Shown here one piece after another: positions 35,983 to 43,398 of a DNA stretch of 64,000 bases. Made by a program: the position numbers and the translations under genes. How positions within the stretch are numbered: position 1 is the first letter of the stretch; every line of letters starts with the position of its first letter. Below the pieces are notes generated by a model, which saw only the letters and a list, made by a program, of their open reading frames with translations, did no database searches and had not been told where the DNA came from. Origin of the DNA: Streptomyces sp. TG1A-60 (GTDB lineage Bacteria > Actinomycetota > Actinomycetes > Streptomycetales > Streptomycetaceae); the NCBI RefSeq assembly GCF_037201975.1, contig NZ_CP147520.1, positions 2,976,001 through 3,040,000 of the forward strand. Direction: 5' to 3'.

Positions 35983-36837
35983 TCAGCCCAGCGCGACCAG
36001 CACCGCCAGCAACACGGCCCCCGCCGCCGCGGGCCCCATGATCTCCCAGGCCCACCGTACACTCGGCTCCCCCTGCGACCCGGCCGCCCTGGCCCGCATC
36101 TCGCACAGTTCTCGCAGGTCAGCCATGAACTGGTCGGTCTCGGAAGCAGGCACCGGCCGCGCGACCAGGGAGGTACGGCCGCTGCTGTCCCCCTTGGCCA
36201 CCCGATGGGCGTCCCGGGCCTGAATCCGGGCGGCCTTCTTGCGGGCCCGCAGCGAAACGGGAATCGCCCACAGCTGATACTTGGCGCCGCTGGAGTCGAT
36301 CACCTCGTTGGTGTAGCCGGAGCGCAGGGACACGATGCTCGCCCAGGGCAGCTCGATCACCCGGAACGGATTGCGCACCCGCAGCCGCTCGTCATTGGCG
36401 AAGACGGCCGGCCGGACGGAGAAGGCGGCCACCAGCGGCACGGCCACCAGCAACAACGCCAGGGCCAGCCAGGGCGTACGCCCGTCCCCCGACACCAACG
36501 CGTCCCCGCCGAGCCACCCGCCCAGCGCCAGCAGCAACACCCCGCCCGCCAGTCCGGCGGGCGACCGGTACACCCGGTCCTTGTACGCGGGCTCGGCGGG
36601 CGTCGGAGCCTTGGTGGTCTTCTCCGCCTGCTCCGCCTGCTGAGGTTTCTCGGCCTGCTGAGGTTTCTCGGCCTGCTGAGGCTTCTCGGCCTGCTGAGGC
36701 TTCTCGGCCTGGTCGGCGTGGTCGGCCGTCGGAGGCTTCTCGGCCTTCGGGGTCTCCGAAGCCGACGAGGCCTCCGCGCGCTCGCGAGCCGCCGACGCGT
36801 TCTCCGGCTCGGGCGACGATTGATCCGGGGTGCTCAT
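35983..36837 (-). CDS. PH-domain membrane protein with AEKPQQ repeats
   Basis: A 284-residue protein. The N-terminal about 85 residues are disordered and contain four tandem AEKPQQ hexapeptides, encoded by nearly identical 18-bp DNA repeats at 36642-36712. Two transmembrane helices follow (GLAGGVLLLALGGWLGG and LALALLLVAVPLVAAF). A PH-like domain (RNPFRVIELPWASIVSLRSG) comes next, and a last helix near the C-terminus. Start is ATG 36837. It precedes the related 574-residue gene on the same strand by about 100 bp, probably as one operon. Function is unknown. Confidence 0.8.
   Translation of the reverse strand: MSTPDQSSPEPENASAARERAEASSASETPKAEKPPTADHADQAEKPQQAEKPQQAEKPQQAEKPQQAEQAEKTTKAPTPAEPAYKDRVYRSPAGLAGGVLLLALGGWLGGDALVSGDGRTPWLALALLLVAVPLVAAFSVRPAVFANDERLRVRNPFRVIELPWASIVSLRSGYTNEVIDSSGAKYQLWAIPVSLRARKKAARIQARDAHRVAKGDSSGRTSLVARPVPASETDQFMADLRELCEMRARAAGSQGEPSVRWAWEIMGPAAAGAVLLAVLVALG
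36642..36712. repeat. four 18-bp tandem repeats within a gene
   Basis: Four copies of GAGG(T/C)TTCTCGGCCTGCT in direct tandem, in frame within the PH-domain gene. The copies are almost identical, so copy-number variation between strains is likely. Confidence 0.8.
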
Positions 36838-36966
36838 GCCTCCGATTCTGCCCGACGCCCCGAACACCACGACGGCCGGCAGACGGCTGGAGACCGGGGT
36901 GCGCGCGGTACTTCCGCGCCCCTTCCGGTCCGGCCGCGCACATCCATGTCCGGGGCTGTACACCCG

Positions 36967-36978
36967 CTACGCGCGTAG
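36967..36978. promoter_or_regulatory. palindromic operator CTACGCGCGTAG at deoC
   Basis: Identical to the sites at punA and add. It ends one base before the -10-like TATGCT (36980-36985), which is six bases before GTG 36992. The site therefore lies inside the promoter spacer. Confidence 0.75.
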
Positions 36979-36991
36979 ATATGCTCGTCTG

Positions 36992-37951
36992 GTGACCATG
37001 TCCACAGCTGCACCCCACGCTCTCGCCGACGTCACCGCGTCCGACAGCACGCTGCGCCGCTTCCTGCACGGGCTGCCCGGCGTCGACCCGGTCGGCCTGG
37101 AGGCGCGCGCCGCCTCCCTCGGCACCCGTTCCATCAAGACGACCGCCAAGGCGTACGCCATCGACCTGGCCATCTCCATGGTCGACCTGACGACCCTGGA
37201 AGGCGCGGACACCCCGGGCAAAATCCGGTCCCTCGGCGCCAAGGCGGTCCTACCCGACCCCACCGACCGGACGGCCCCCGCCACGGCCGCGGTCTGCGTC
37301 TACCCGGACATGGTGCCCGCCGCCAAGGCGGCCGTCGCCGGCTCCACCGTCAAGGTCGCCTCCGTCGCCACCGCCTTCCCGGCCGGCCGCGCCCCCCTCG
37401 CCGTGAAGCTTGCCGACGTCCACGAGGCCGTCACCGCCGGCGCCGACGAGATCGACATGGTCATCGACCGGGGCGCGTTCCTCGCGGGGAACTACCTCAA
37501 GGTCCACGACGAGATCACCGCCGTGAAGGACGCCTGCGGCTCCACGGCCCGCCTGAAGGTCATCTTCGAGACCGGCGAGCTCTCGACGTACGACAACATC
37601 CGCCGGGCCGGCTGGCTCGGCATGCTCGCGGGCGCGGACTTCATCAAGACCTCGACCGGCAAGGTCGCGGTGAACGCCACCCCCGCCAACACCCTCCTGA
37701 TGCTGGAAGCAGTTCGCGACTTCCGCGCCCAGACCGGTGTGCAGATCGGCGTGAAGCCGGCCGGCGGCATCCGCACCACCAAGGACGCGATCAAGTTCCT
37801 CGTCCTGGTCAACGAGACCGTCGGCGAGGACTGGCTGGACAACCACTGGTTCCGCTTCGGCGCGTCCTCGCTCCTCAACGACCTGCTGATGCAGCGCCAG
37901 AAGCTGGCCACCGGCCGCTACTCCGGCCCCGACTACGTGACGGTGGACTGA
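36992..37951 (+). CDS. deoC: deoxyribose-phosphate aldolase
   Basis: A 319-residue class I aldolase that splits 2-deoxyribose-5-phosphate into glyceraldehyde-3-phosphate and acetaldehyde. The Schiff-base lysine is in ADFIKTSTGK near residue 228. The second catalytic lysine is in VGVKPAGGIRT-like GVKPAGGIRTTKDA near residue 258. An acidic partner lies in GADEIDMVIDRGAF. I chose GTG 36992 because it follows the -10 hexamer by six bases with no ribosome site (leaderless); ATG 36998 is the alternative. The aldehyde dehydrogenase gene begins five bases after its stop and would remove the acetaldehyde. Confidence 0.94.
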   Translation: MTMSTAAPHALADVTASDSTLRRFLHGLPGVDPVGLEARAASLGTRSIKTTAKAYAIDLAISMVDLTTLEGADTPGKIRSLGAKAVLPDPTDRTAPATAAVCVYPDMVPAAKAAVAGSTVKVASVATAFPAGRAPLAVKLADVHEAVTAGADEIDMVIDRGAFLAGNYLKVHDEITAVKDACGSTARLKVIFETGELSTYDNIRRAGWLGMLAGADFIKTSTGKVAVNATPANTLLMLEAVRDFRAQTGVQIGVKPAGGIRTTKDAIKFLVLVNETVGEDWLDNHWFRFGASSLLNDLLMQRQKLATGRYSGPDYVTVD

Positions 37952-37956
37952 TCCCC

Positions 37957-39393
37957 ATGGCATCCGCATTCGACTACGCCCCGGCACCCGAGTCCCGCGC
38001 GGTCGTCGACATCGCACCCTCGTACGGCCTGTTCGTCGACGGCGAGTTCACCGAGGCCGCCGACGGCAAGGTCTTCAAGACGGTCAGCCCCGCCTCCGAG
38101 GAGGTCCTCTCCGAGATCGCGCGGGCGGGCGAGGCGGACGTGGACCGCGCGGTGAAGGCGGCCCGCAGGGCCTTCGAGAAGTGGTCGGCCCTCCCCGGCG
38201 CGGAGCGCGCGAAGTACCTCTTCCGCATCGCCCGCATCGTCCAGGAGCGCTCCCGCGAACTGGCCGTCCTGGAAACCCTCGACAACGGCAAGCCGATCAA
38301 GGAGACCCGCGACGCCGACCTCCCCCTGGTCGCCGCGCACTTCTTCTACTACGCGGGCTGGGCCGACAAGCTCGACCACGCCGGGTTCGGCGCGGACCCC
38401 ACGCCGCTCGGCGTGGCGGGCCAGGTCATCCCCTGGAACTTCCCGCTCCTCATGCTCGCCTGGAAGATCGCCCCGGCGCTCGCGACCGGCAACACGGTCG
38501 TCCTGAAGCCCGCCGAGACGACCCCCCTCTCCGCGCTCTTCTTCGCGGACATCTGCCGCCAGGCGGGCCTCCCGAAGGGCGTCGTCAACATCCTCCCCGG
38601 CTACGGCGACACGGGCGCGGCCCTGGTCGCGCACCCGGACGTCGACAAGGTCGCCTTCACCGGCTCCACGGCGGTCGGCAAGGAGATCGCGAAGACGGTC
38701 GCGGGCACCCGCAAGAAGCTCACCCTCGAACTGGGCGGCAAGGGCGCCAACATCGTCTTCGACGACGCCCCGATCGACCAGGCCGTCGAGGGCATCGTGA
38801 ACGGCATCTTCTTCAACCAGGGCCAGGTCTGCTGCGCGGGCTCCCGCCTCCTGGTCCAGGAGTCGATCCAGGACGAGCTGCTCGACTCCCTGAAGCGCCG
38901 CCTCTCCACGCTCCGCCTCGGCGACCCGCTGGACAAGAACACGGACATCGGCGCGATCAACTCCGAGGAGCAGCTCACCCGTATCACCTCGCTCGTCGAG
39001 CGCGGCGAGTCGGAGGGCGCCGAGCGCTGGTCCCCGGCCTGTGAACTGCCCTCCGCCGGCTACTGGTTCGCCCCGACGCTCTTCACGAACGTCACCCAGG
39101 CGCACACCGTCGCCCGTGACGAGATCTTCGGCCCGGTCCTGTCGGTCCTCACCTTCCGTACCCCGGACGAGGCCGTCGCCAAGGCCAACAACACCCAGTA
39201 CGGCCTCTCGGCGGGCATCTGGACCGAGAAGGGCTCCCGGATCCTGGCCGTGGCGAACAAGCTCCGTGCGGGCGTCGTCTGGTCCAACACGTTCAACAAG
39301 TTCGACCCGACGTCGCCGTTCGGCGGTTACAAGGAGTCGGGCTTCGGCCGCGAAGGCGGTCGCCACGGCCTGGAGGCGTACCTCGATGTCTGA
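37957..39393 (+). CDS. aldehyde dehydrogenase, full length
   Basis: A 478-residue NAD(P)-dependent aldehyde dehydrogenase. The general-base glutamate is in LELGGKGANIVF near residue 254 and the nucleophilic cysteine in FFNQGQVCCAGSRLL near residue 289. The cofactor fold includes FTGSTAVGKEIAKTV. The C-terminus has the usual PFGGYKESGFGREGG. It is the second gene of the deoC operon, so oxidation of acetaldehyde from DeoC is the likely job. Start is ATG 37957. Its end overlaps the next gene by eight bases. Confidence 0.93.
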   Translation: MASAFDYAPAPESRAVVDIAPSYGLFVDGEFTEAADGKVFKTVSPASEEVLSEIARAGEADVDRAVKAARRAFEKWSALPGAERAKYLFRIARIVQERSRELAVLETLDNGKPIKETRDADLPLVAAHFFYYAGWADKLDHAGFGADPTPLGVAGQVIPWNFPLLMLAWKIAPALATGNTVVLKPAETTPLSALFFADICRQAGLPKGVVNILPGYGDTGAALVAHPDVDKVAFTGSTAVGKEIAKTVAGTRKKLTLELGGKGANIVFDDAPIDQAVEGIVNGIFFNQGQVCCAGSRLLVQESIQDELLDSLKRRLSTLRLGDPLDKNTDIGAINSEEQLTRITSLVERGESEGAERWSPACELPSAGYWFAPTLFTNVTQAHTVARDEIFGPVLSVLTFRTPDEAVAKANNTQYGLSAGIWTEKGSRILAVANKLRAGVVWSNTFNKFDPTSPFGGYKESGFGREGGRHGLEAYLDV

Positions 39394-40273
39394 CCGTCTC
39401 AGTGTGTTCAAGACCTACAAGCTGTACGTCGGCGGGAAGTTCCCGCGTTCCGAGAGCGGCCGGGTGTACGAGGTGACTGACTCGAAGAACAAGTGGCTGG
39501 CCAACGCCCCGCTCTCCTCCCGCAAGGACGCCCGTGACGCGGTCGTCGCCGCCCGCAAGGCGTTCGGTGCCTGGTCCGGCGCGACGGCGTACAACCGGGG
39601 CCAGGTCCTCTACCGCGTCGCGGAGATGCTGGAGGGCCGCAAGGGGCAGTTCGTCCACGAGGTCGCCGACGCCGAGGGCCTGTCGAAGTCGAAGGCCGCC
39701 GCCCAGGTGGAGGCGACGATCGACCGCTGGGTCTGGTACGCGGGCTGGACCGACAAGATCGCCCAGGTGGTCGGCGGCGGAAACCCGGTCGCGGGCCCGT
39801 ACTTCAACCTCTCCACCCCCGAACCGACGGGCGTGGTGGCCGTCCTGGCCCCCCAGGAGTCGTCCTTCCTGGGCCTGGTCTCCGTCCTCGCCCCGGTGAT
39901 CGCCACGGGCAACACGGCGGTCGTGATCGCTAGCGAGAAGTCCCCCCTCCCGGCACTGTCGTTGGGCGAGGTGCTGGCCACCTCCGACGTACCCGGCGGT
40001 GTGGTCAACGTCCTCTCCGGCCGTACGGCGGAGATCGCGGCCCCCCTCGCCGCCCACCAGGACGTCAACGCGATCGACCTGGCCGGCGCGGACGACGTGC
40101 TGGCGAAGGAACTGGAGATCGCCGCGGCCGACAACCTCAAGCGCGTCCTGCGTCCACAGCCTGTGGACGACTGGACGGCCGCGCCGGGCATCGACCGCAT
40201 GACGGCGTTCCTGGAGACGAAGACGGTGTGGCACCCGACGGGGTCGCTGGGCGCGTCGGGTTCGGCGTACTGA
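39386..40273 (+). CDS. aldehyde dehydrogenase-like protein lacking the catalytic domain
   Basis: A 295-residue paralogue of the preceding enzyme. It keeps the N-terminal oligomerisation and cofactor-domain parts (YKLYVGGKFPRSESGRVYEV, then GVVAVLAPQESSFLGLVSVL and IATGNTAVVIASEKSPLPAL). After ADDVLAKELEIAAADN it jumps to a short tail (RMTAFLETKTVWHPTG). The middle part with the catalytic Glu and Cys is missing. Codon usage is normal and the ATG at 39386 overlaps the upstream stop, so it is made together with the full enzyme. It is more likely a conserved non-catalytic subunit than a fresh truncation. Confidence 0.85.
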   Translation: MSDRLSVFKTYKLYVGGKFPRSESGRVYEVTDSKNKWLANAPLSSRKDARDAVVAARKAFGAWSGATAYNRGQVLYRVAEMLEGRKGQFVHEVADAEGLSKSKAAAQVEATIDRWVWYAGWTDKIAQVVGGGNPVAGPYFNLSTPEPTGVVAVLAPQESSFLGLVSVLAPVIATGNTAVVIASEKSPLPALSLGEVLATSDVPGGVVNVLSGRTAEIAAPLAAHQDVNAIDLAGADDVLAKELEIAAADNLKRVLRPQPVDDWTAAPGIDRMTAFLETKTVWHPTGSLGASGSAY

Positions 40274-40600
40274 GGAGCGCCCCGTAAGGGGGTCGGCTGC
40301 GTCCCGGCGCCGTTGTCGAGAGGATCGGCCCCCGTGCCCGCGAGCGGGTCGGGCCTGGGGCCGGCTGCCGGGCCGGTGACGTAGCCGACGGTGCCGGCGA
40401 GTGCCTGGAGGCCCGCCCGCGGGGCGACGTCGCCGAGCGAGGCGGGCCGGGTGCGCGTCACGTCGAGGACCGGGGGCCGCGCCGTCCGCCGCCGCGGCCG
40501 TACCGGCGCGCGCGCCGAGGGCGGCGGCCCCCGCGCCGGTGACGGCCGGCAGCGTGCGCCGGGCGGCGCAGTTCCGGGGGGCCGAGTGGCGAGCCGTCAG
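40274..40600 (-). pseudogene. decayed secreted-protein gene
   Basis: Minus-strand remnant in the gap after the deoC operon. After GGAGGAGG a non-standard start (CTG, 40600) opens a signal-peptide-like sequence (ARRTLPAVTGAGAAALGARA, then TAAAADGAAP). The frame must shift by one base near 40465-40475, in a run of five C, to continue as VLDVTRTRPASLGDVAPRAG to GTGADPLDNGAGTQ. No stop is found before it runs into the 3' end of the neighbouring gene. The DPLDNGAGTQ region resembles a family of small secreted Streptomyces proteins, from memory. A sequencing error could explain the frameshift but not the missing start and end. Confidence 0.4.
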
Positions 40601-40736
40601 CGGTGCCGCCTCCTCCTGTCGATTCCCGCCGCGGAAAGTAGTCACAGAGACACGTACGGCGGTTGAGGTGTGATGTGCGCTCCAAGGGCGACCCGCCGCT
40701 CGGCGAGAGCCGCGTGATGCCTCACACTGGACTCTC

Positions 40737-41366
40737 GTGAGTTCGCATCCCCCGATACCGACCCGGGTCGTCCTGCTGTCCGGTCCGTCCGGCTCAGGCA
40801 AATCCCTCCTCGCCGCCCGCTCCGGCCTGCCCGCGCTGCGGCTCGACGACTTCTACAAGGAGGGCGACGACCCGACGCTGCCTCAGGTGGCGGGCAGCGC
40901 GGACATCGACTGGGACCACCCGCTGTCCTGGGACGCGGACGCCGCCGTCGCGGCGATCGAGGAGCTGTGCCGCACGGGCCGTACGACCGTGCCGACGTAC
41001 GACATCTCCCTGAGCGCGCGCACCGGCGCGGAGGCCCTGCACATCGAGCGGACGCCGGTGTTCATCGCCGAGGGCATCTTCGCCGCCGAGATCGTGGGGC
41101 GCTGCCGTGAACTCGGTGTCCTCGCGGACGCCCTGTGCCTGACCCGTGGTCCGGTGAAGACCTTCCGCCGCCGCTTCCTGCGCGATCTGCGGGAGGGCCG
41201 CAAGTCCGTGCCCTTCCTGCTGCGGCGCGGCTGGCGGCTGATGCGCCTGGAGCGCTCGATCGTGGCCCGCCAGACGGAGTTGGGCGCCCACCCCTGCGAC
41301 AGGGACGAGGCCCTGGGCCGACTGGCCGCGGCCACCCCGGGCCGCTCCGCGACGGCTACGGCGTAG
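40737..41366 (+). CDS. uridine kinase-like P-loop kinase
   Basis: A 209-residue P-loop protein. The Walker A motif is LLSGPSGSGKSLLAARSG near residues 13-30. A nucleoside-kinase-type LRLDDFYKEGDD follows, as does a Walker B-like VFIAEGIFAAEIV. Uridine kinases carry the same DDFY and lid arrangement, so phosphorylation of uridine or cytidine is the likely reaction. The setting downstream of the nucleoside operon agrees. Start is GTG 40737 with no ribosome site, again suggesting a short or absent leader. Confidence 0.82.
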   Translation: MSSHPPIPTRVVLLSGPSGSGKSLLAARSGLPALRLDDFYKEGDDPTLPQVAGSADIDWDHPLSWDADAAVAAIEELCRTGRTTVPTYDISLSARTGAEALHIERTPVFIAEGIFAAEIVGRCRELGVLADALCLTRGPVKTFRRRFLRDLREGRKSVPFLLRRGWRLMRLERSIVARQTELGAHPCDRDEALGRLAAATPGRSATATA

Positions 41367-41378
41367 ACGGCAGAAGCC

Positions 41379-41415
41379 GGTGCCGCGGCAGGCAACGTTC
41401 GCCCGTCGCGGCACC
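41379..41415. repeat. dispersed GC-rich element, copy C (hairpin)
   Basis: GGTGCCGCG (41379-41387) pairs perfectly with CGCGGCACC (41407-41415). The loop GCAGGCAACGTTCGCCCGT contains the core that also occurs at 5287 and, inverted, at 5428. It begins 12 bp after the kinase stop codon. Confidence 0.65.
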
Positions 41416-41445
41416 AGCCGGACAGAACACGGGCCGGCGCGAACA

Positions 41446-41488
41446 GAAGCGGGACTGGACGGACCCCCCGGCCCTCCAGTCCCGCTTC
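41446..41488. terminator. terminator between the kinase gene and sigQ
   Basis: GAAGCGGGACTGGA (41446-41459) pairs perfectly with TCCAGTCCCGCTTC (41475-41488), loop 15 nt. It is placed between the two convergent genes. Confidence 0.8.
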
Positions 41489-41632
41489 CCCCGTATCCCC
41501 CGGTTTCCACCGTCGTGGTCCCCCCGGACCCCCGCCGCTCTCCCCCGGTTGTCGCGGCGGCGCTCCCCCGCACCACCGCGATCTTCCCCGCTCCCCCGTT
41601 CTTCCCCCGCTTACTTGCTCCCCCACAGACCT

Positions 41633-42411
41633 TCAGGCGACAAGCTCCCCGAAGGACTCCTCCTCGTCACGGCCGAAGCTGAGGACCTCGTCGTCGCGCA
41701 GCCGGCGGAGGGACCGCCAGATGCTGGACTTCACCGTGCCGACACTGATGTCGAGGATCTCCGCGATCTCCGGGTCGGTGTGGCCCTCGTAGTAACGGAG
41801 GACCAGCATCGTCCGCTGGAGTTCGGGGAGCCGGGCGAGCGCCTGCCACAGGACGGCGCGCAGCTCGGTGCCGCGCATCGCGTCCGTGTCGCCGGCGGTC
41901 TCCGGCAGCTCCTCGGTCGGGTACTCGTTCAGCTTGCGGCGGCGCCACGCGCTGATGTGCAGATTGGTCATGGTGCGGCGGAGGTAGCCCCCGACCGCGG
42001 CCTTGTCGCTGATCCTGTCCCAGGCCCGGTACGTCGAGAAGAGGGCGCTCTGGAGCAGGTCCTCGGCCTCGAAGCGGTCTCCGGTCAGGTGGTAGGCGGT
42101 TGCGTACAGGGAGGCACGACGCTCCTTGACGTAGGCGGTGAACTCCGCCTCCGACCCGGACCGGCGCTCCCCCGTGCTCTCCCCGTACGCGGTCCCCGTT
42201 GCCCCGGCAGTGCCGACGGCGGTTGCCGCCGCGGACCCCGTGGTGCTTCCCCCACATGGGCGTCGACCACCGACATGTACGTCGTGTGCTGACGCCCGGC
42301 ACCGCGAGCGCACCCCCGCCCGCTCCCAACACCGGACTTCTCCGTGTTCCGGATGACGTCGTGGAGACGCGTGACAACTGCGCCAGTGCTGGTGCTGTGC
42401 AGCGTGTTCAT
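41633..42411 (-). pseudogene. sigQ: ECF sigma factor SigQ, frameshift in N-terminal extension
   Basis: An ECF sigma factor encoded divergently from afsQ1-afsQ2, as sigQ is in S. coelicolor, where it acts with the AfsQ system on antibiotic production. Sigma region 2 (AYHLTGDRFEAEDLLQSALF) and region 4 (RTMLVLRYYEGHTDPEIAEI, then SVGTVKSSIWRSLRRL) are intact from about 42220 to 41636. The likely N-terminus starts at ATG 42411 (MNTLHSTSTGAVVTRLHDVI) in another frame. The switch falls at a run of five C at 42249-42253, which would have to be six. The span of 779 bp is one short of a multiple of three. A shorter protein from an internal start in the main frame is possible, but none has a good ribosome site. 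Confidence 0.82.
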
Positions 42412-42720
42412 CTCGCGCCCCCCGTCGTGGAGTTCCGGTTGCGGTGCCGTGCCGTGGTGCTCGTCCGCGCTTCTCCGGCTCCGCCCCTTCGTGCTGTCGG
42501 GCGGTGTTTCCTTGCCTGTGCCGAAAAGACTGCCCGCCCACTTTCATGGCCGTGTCCGCCGTCTGTCACAGACCTGTCACAGGGGTCGTGCCCAGGCGGG
42601 ACACAGGTTGATCACAGAGAAGAGTCGTGCGGCTACGCGATCGGCACGATCGTGTGCGCGTGAGGGGTGGGAGCGCTCCAACGGTCGATTCGGCGCCATG
42701 CCATGGGCCAGAATGAGCCC
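42412..42720. other. sigQ-afsQ1 divergent regulatory region
   Basis: A 309-bp region with no gene. It holds the AfsQ1 box described separately. A CAGAAT hexamer (42709-42714) lies six bases before the afsQ1 start. Confidence 0.6.
42565..42580. promoter_or_regulatory. AfsQ1 box GTCAC-N6-GTCAC
   Basis: GTCAC, AGACCT, GTCAC fits exactly the published AfsQ1 consensus GTnAC-n6-GTnAC. It lies 154 bp upstream of the sigQ start and 141 bp upstream of afsQ1, suiting activation of sigQ and autoregulation. Confidence 0.8.
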
Positions 42721-43398
42721 GTGCCTTCCCTGTTGCTGATCGAGGACGACGACGCCATCCGCACGGCCCTGGAGCTCTCACTGACGCGCCAGGGGCACCG
42801 TGTCGCCACCGCCGCCACCGGCGAGGATGGCCTCAAGCTGCTGCGCGAACAGCGGCCTGATCTGATCGTTTTGGACGTGATGCTGCCTGGAATCGACGGC
42901 TTCGAGGTGTGCCGGCGGATCCGGCGCACCGACCAGCTGCCGATCATCCTGCTGACCGCGCGCAGCGACGACATCGACGTCGTGGTGGGCCTGGAGTCCG
43001 GCGCGGACGACTACGTGGTCAAGCCCGTGCAGGGGCGGGTGCTGGACGCCCGTATCCGCGCGGTGCTGCGGCGCGGTGAGCGCGAGGCCAACGACGCGGC
43101 GACCTTCGGCAGCCTGGTGATCGACCGCGCGGCGATGACCGTGACGAAGAACGGCGAGGACCTCCAACTGACACCCACCGAGCTGCGGCTGCTCCTGGAG
43201 CTGAGCCGCCGTCCCGGACAGGCTCTGTCCCGGCAGCAGTTGCTGCGGCTGGTGTGGGAGCACGACTATCTGGGCGACTCCCGTCTGGTGGACGCGTGCG
43301 TGCAGCGGCTGCGCGCCAAGGTCGAGGACGTACCGTCGTCGCCGACCCTGATCCGTACCGTGCGCGGCGTGGGTTACCGGCTGGACGTTCCTCAGTGA
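42721..43398 (+). CDS. afsQ1: two-component response regulator AfsQ1
   Basis: A 225-residue OmpR-type regulator. The receiver domain (residues 1-118) has the acidic pocket LLIEDDD, the phosphoacceptor Asp in LIVLDVMLPGIDGF near residue 52 and the conserved lysine in VVKPVQG. The C-terminal winged helix (about 130-225) contains LTPTELRLLLELSRRPGQAL and VDACVQRLRAKVED. AfsQ1 responds to nitrogen (glutamate) conditions and controls antibiotic and development genes in S. coelicolor. Start is GTG 42721; the -10-like CAGAAT six bases upstream and no ribosome site suggest a leaderless mRNA. It is coupled to afsQ2 by a GTGA overlap. Confidence 0.95.
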   Translation: MPSLLLIEDDDAIRTALELSLTRQGHRVATAATGEDGLKLLREQRPDLIVLDVMLPGIDGFEVCRRIRRTDQLPIILLTARSDDIDVVVGLESGADDYVVKPVQGRVLDARIRAVLRRGEREANDAATFGSLVIDRAAMTVTKNGEDLQLTPTELRLLLELSRRPGQALSRQQLLRLVWEHDYLGDSRLVDACVQRLRAKVEDVPSSPTLIRTVRGVGYRLDVPQ

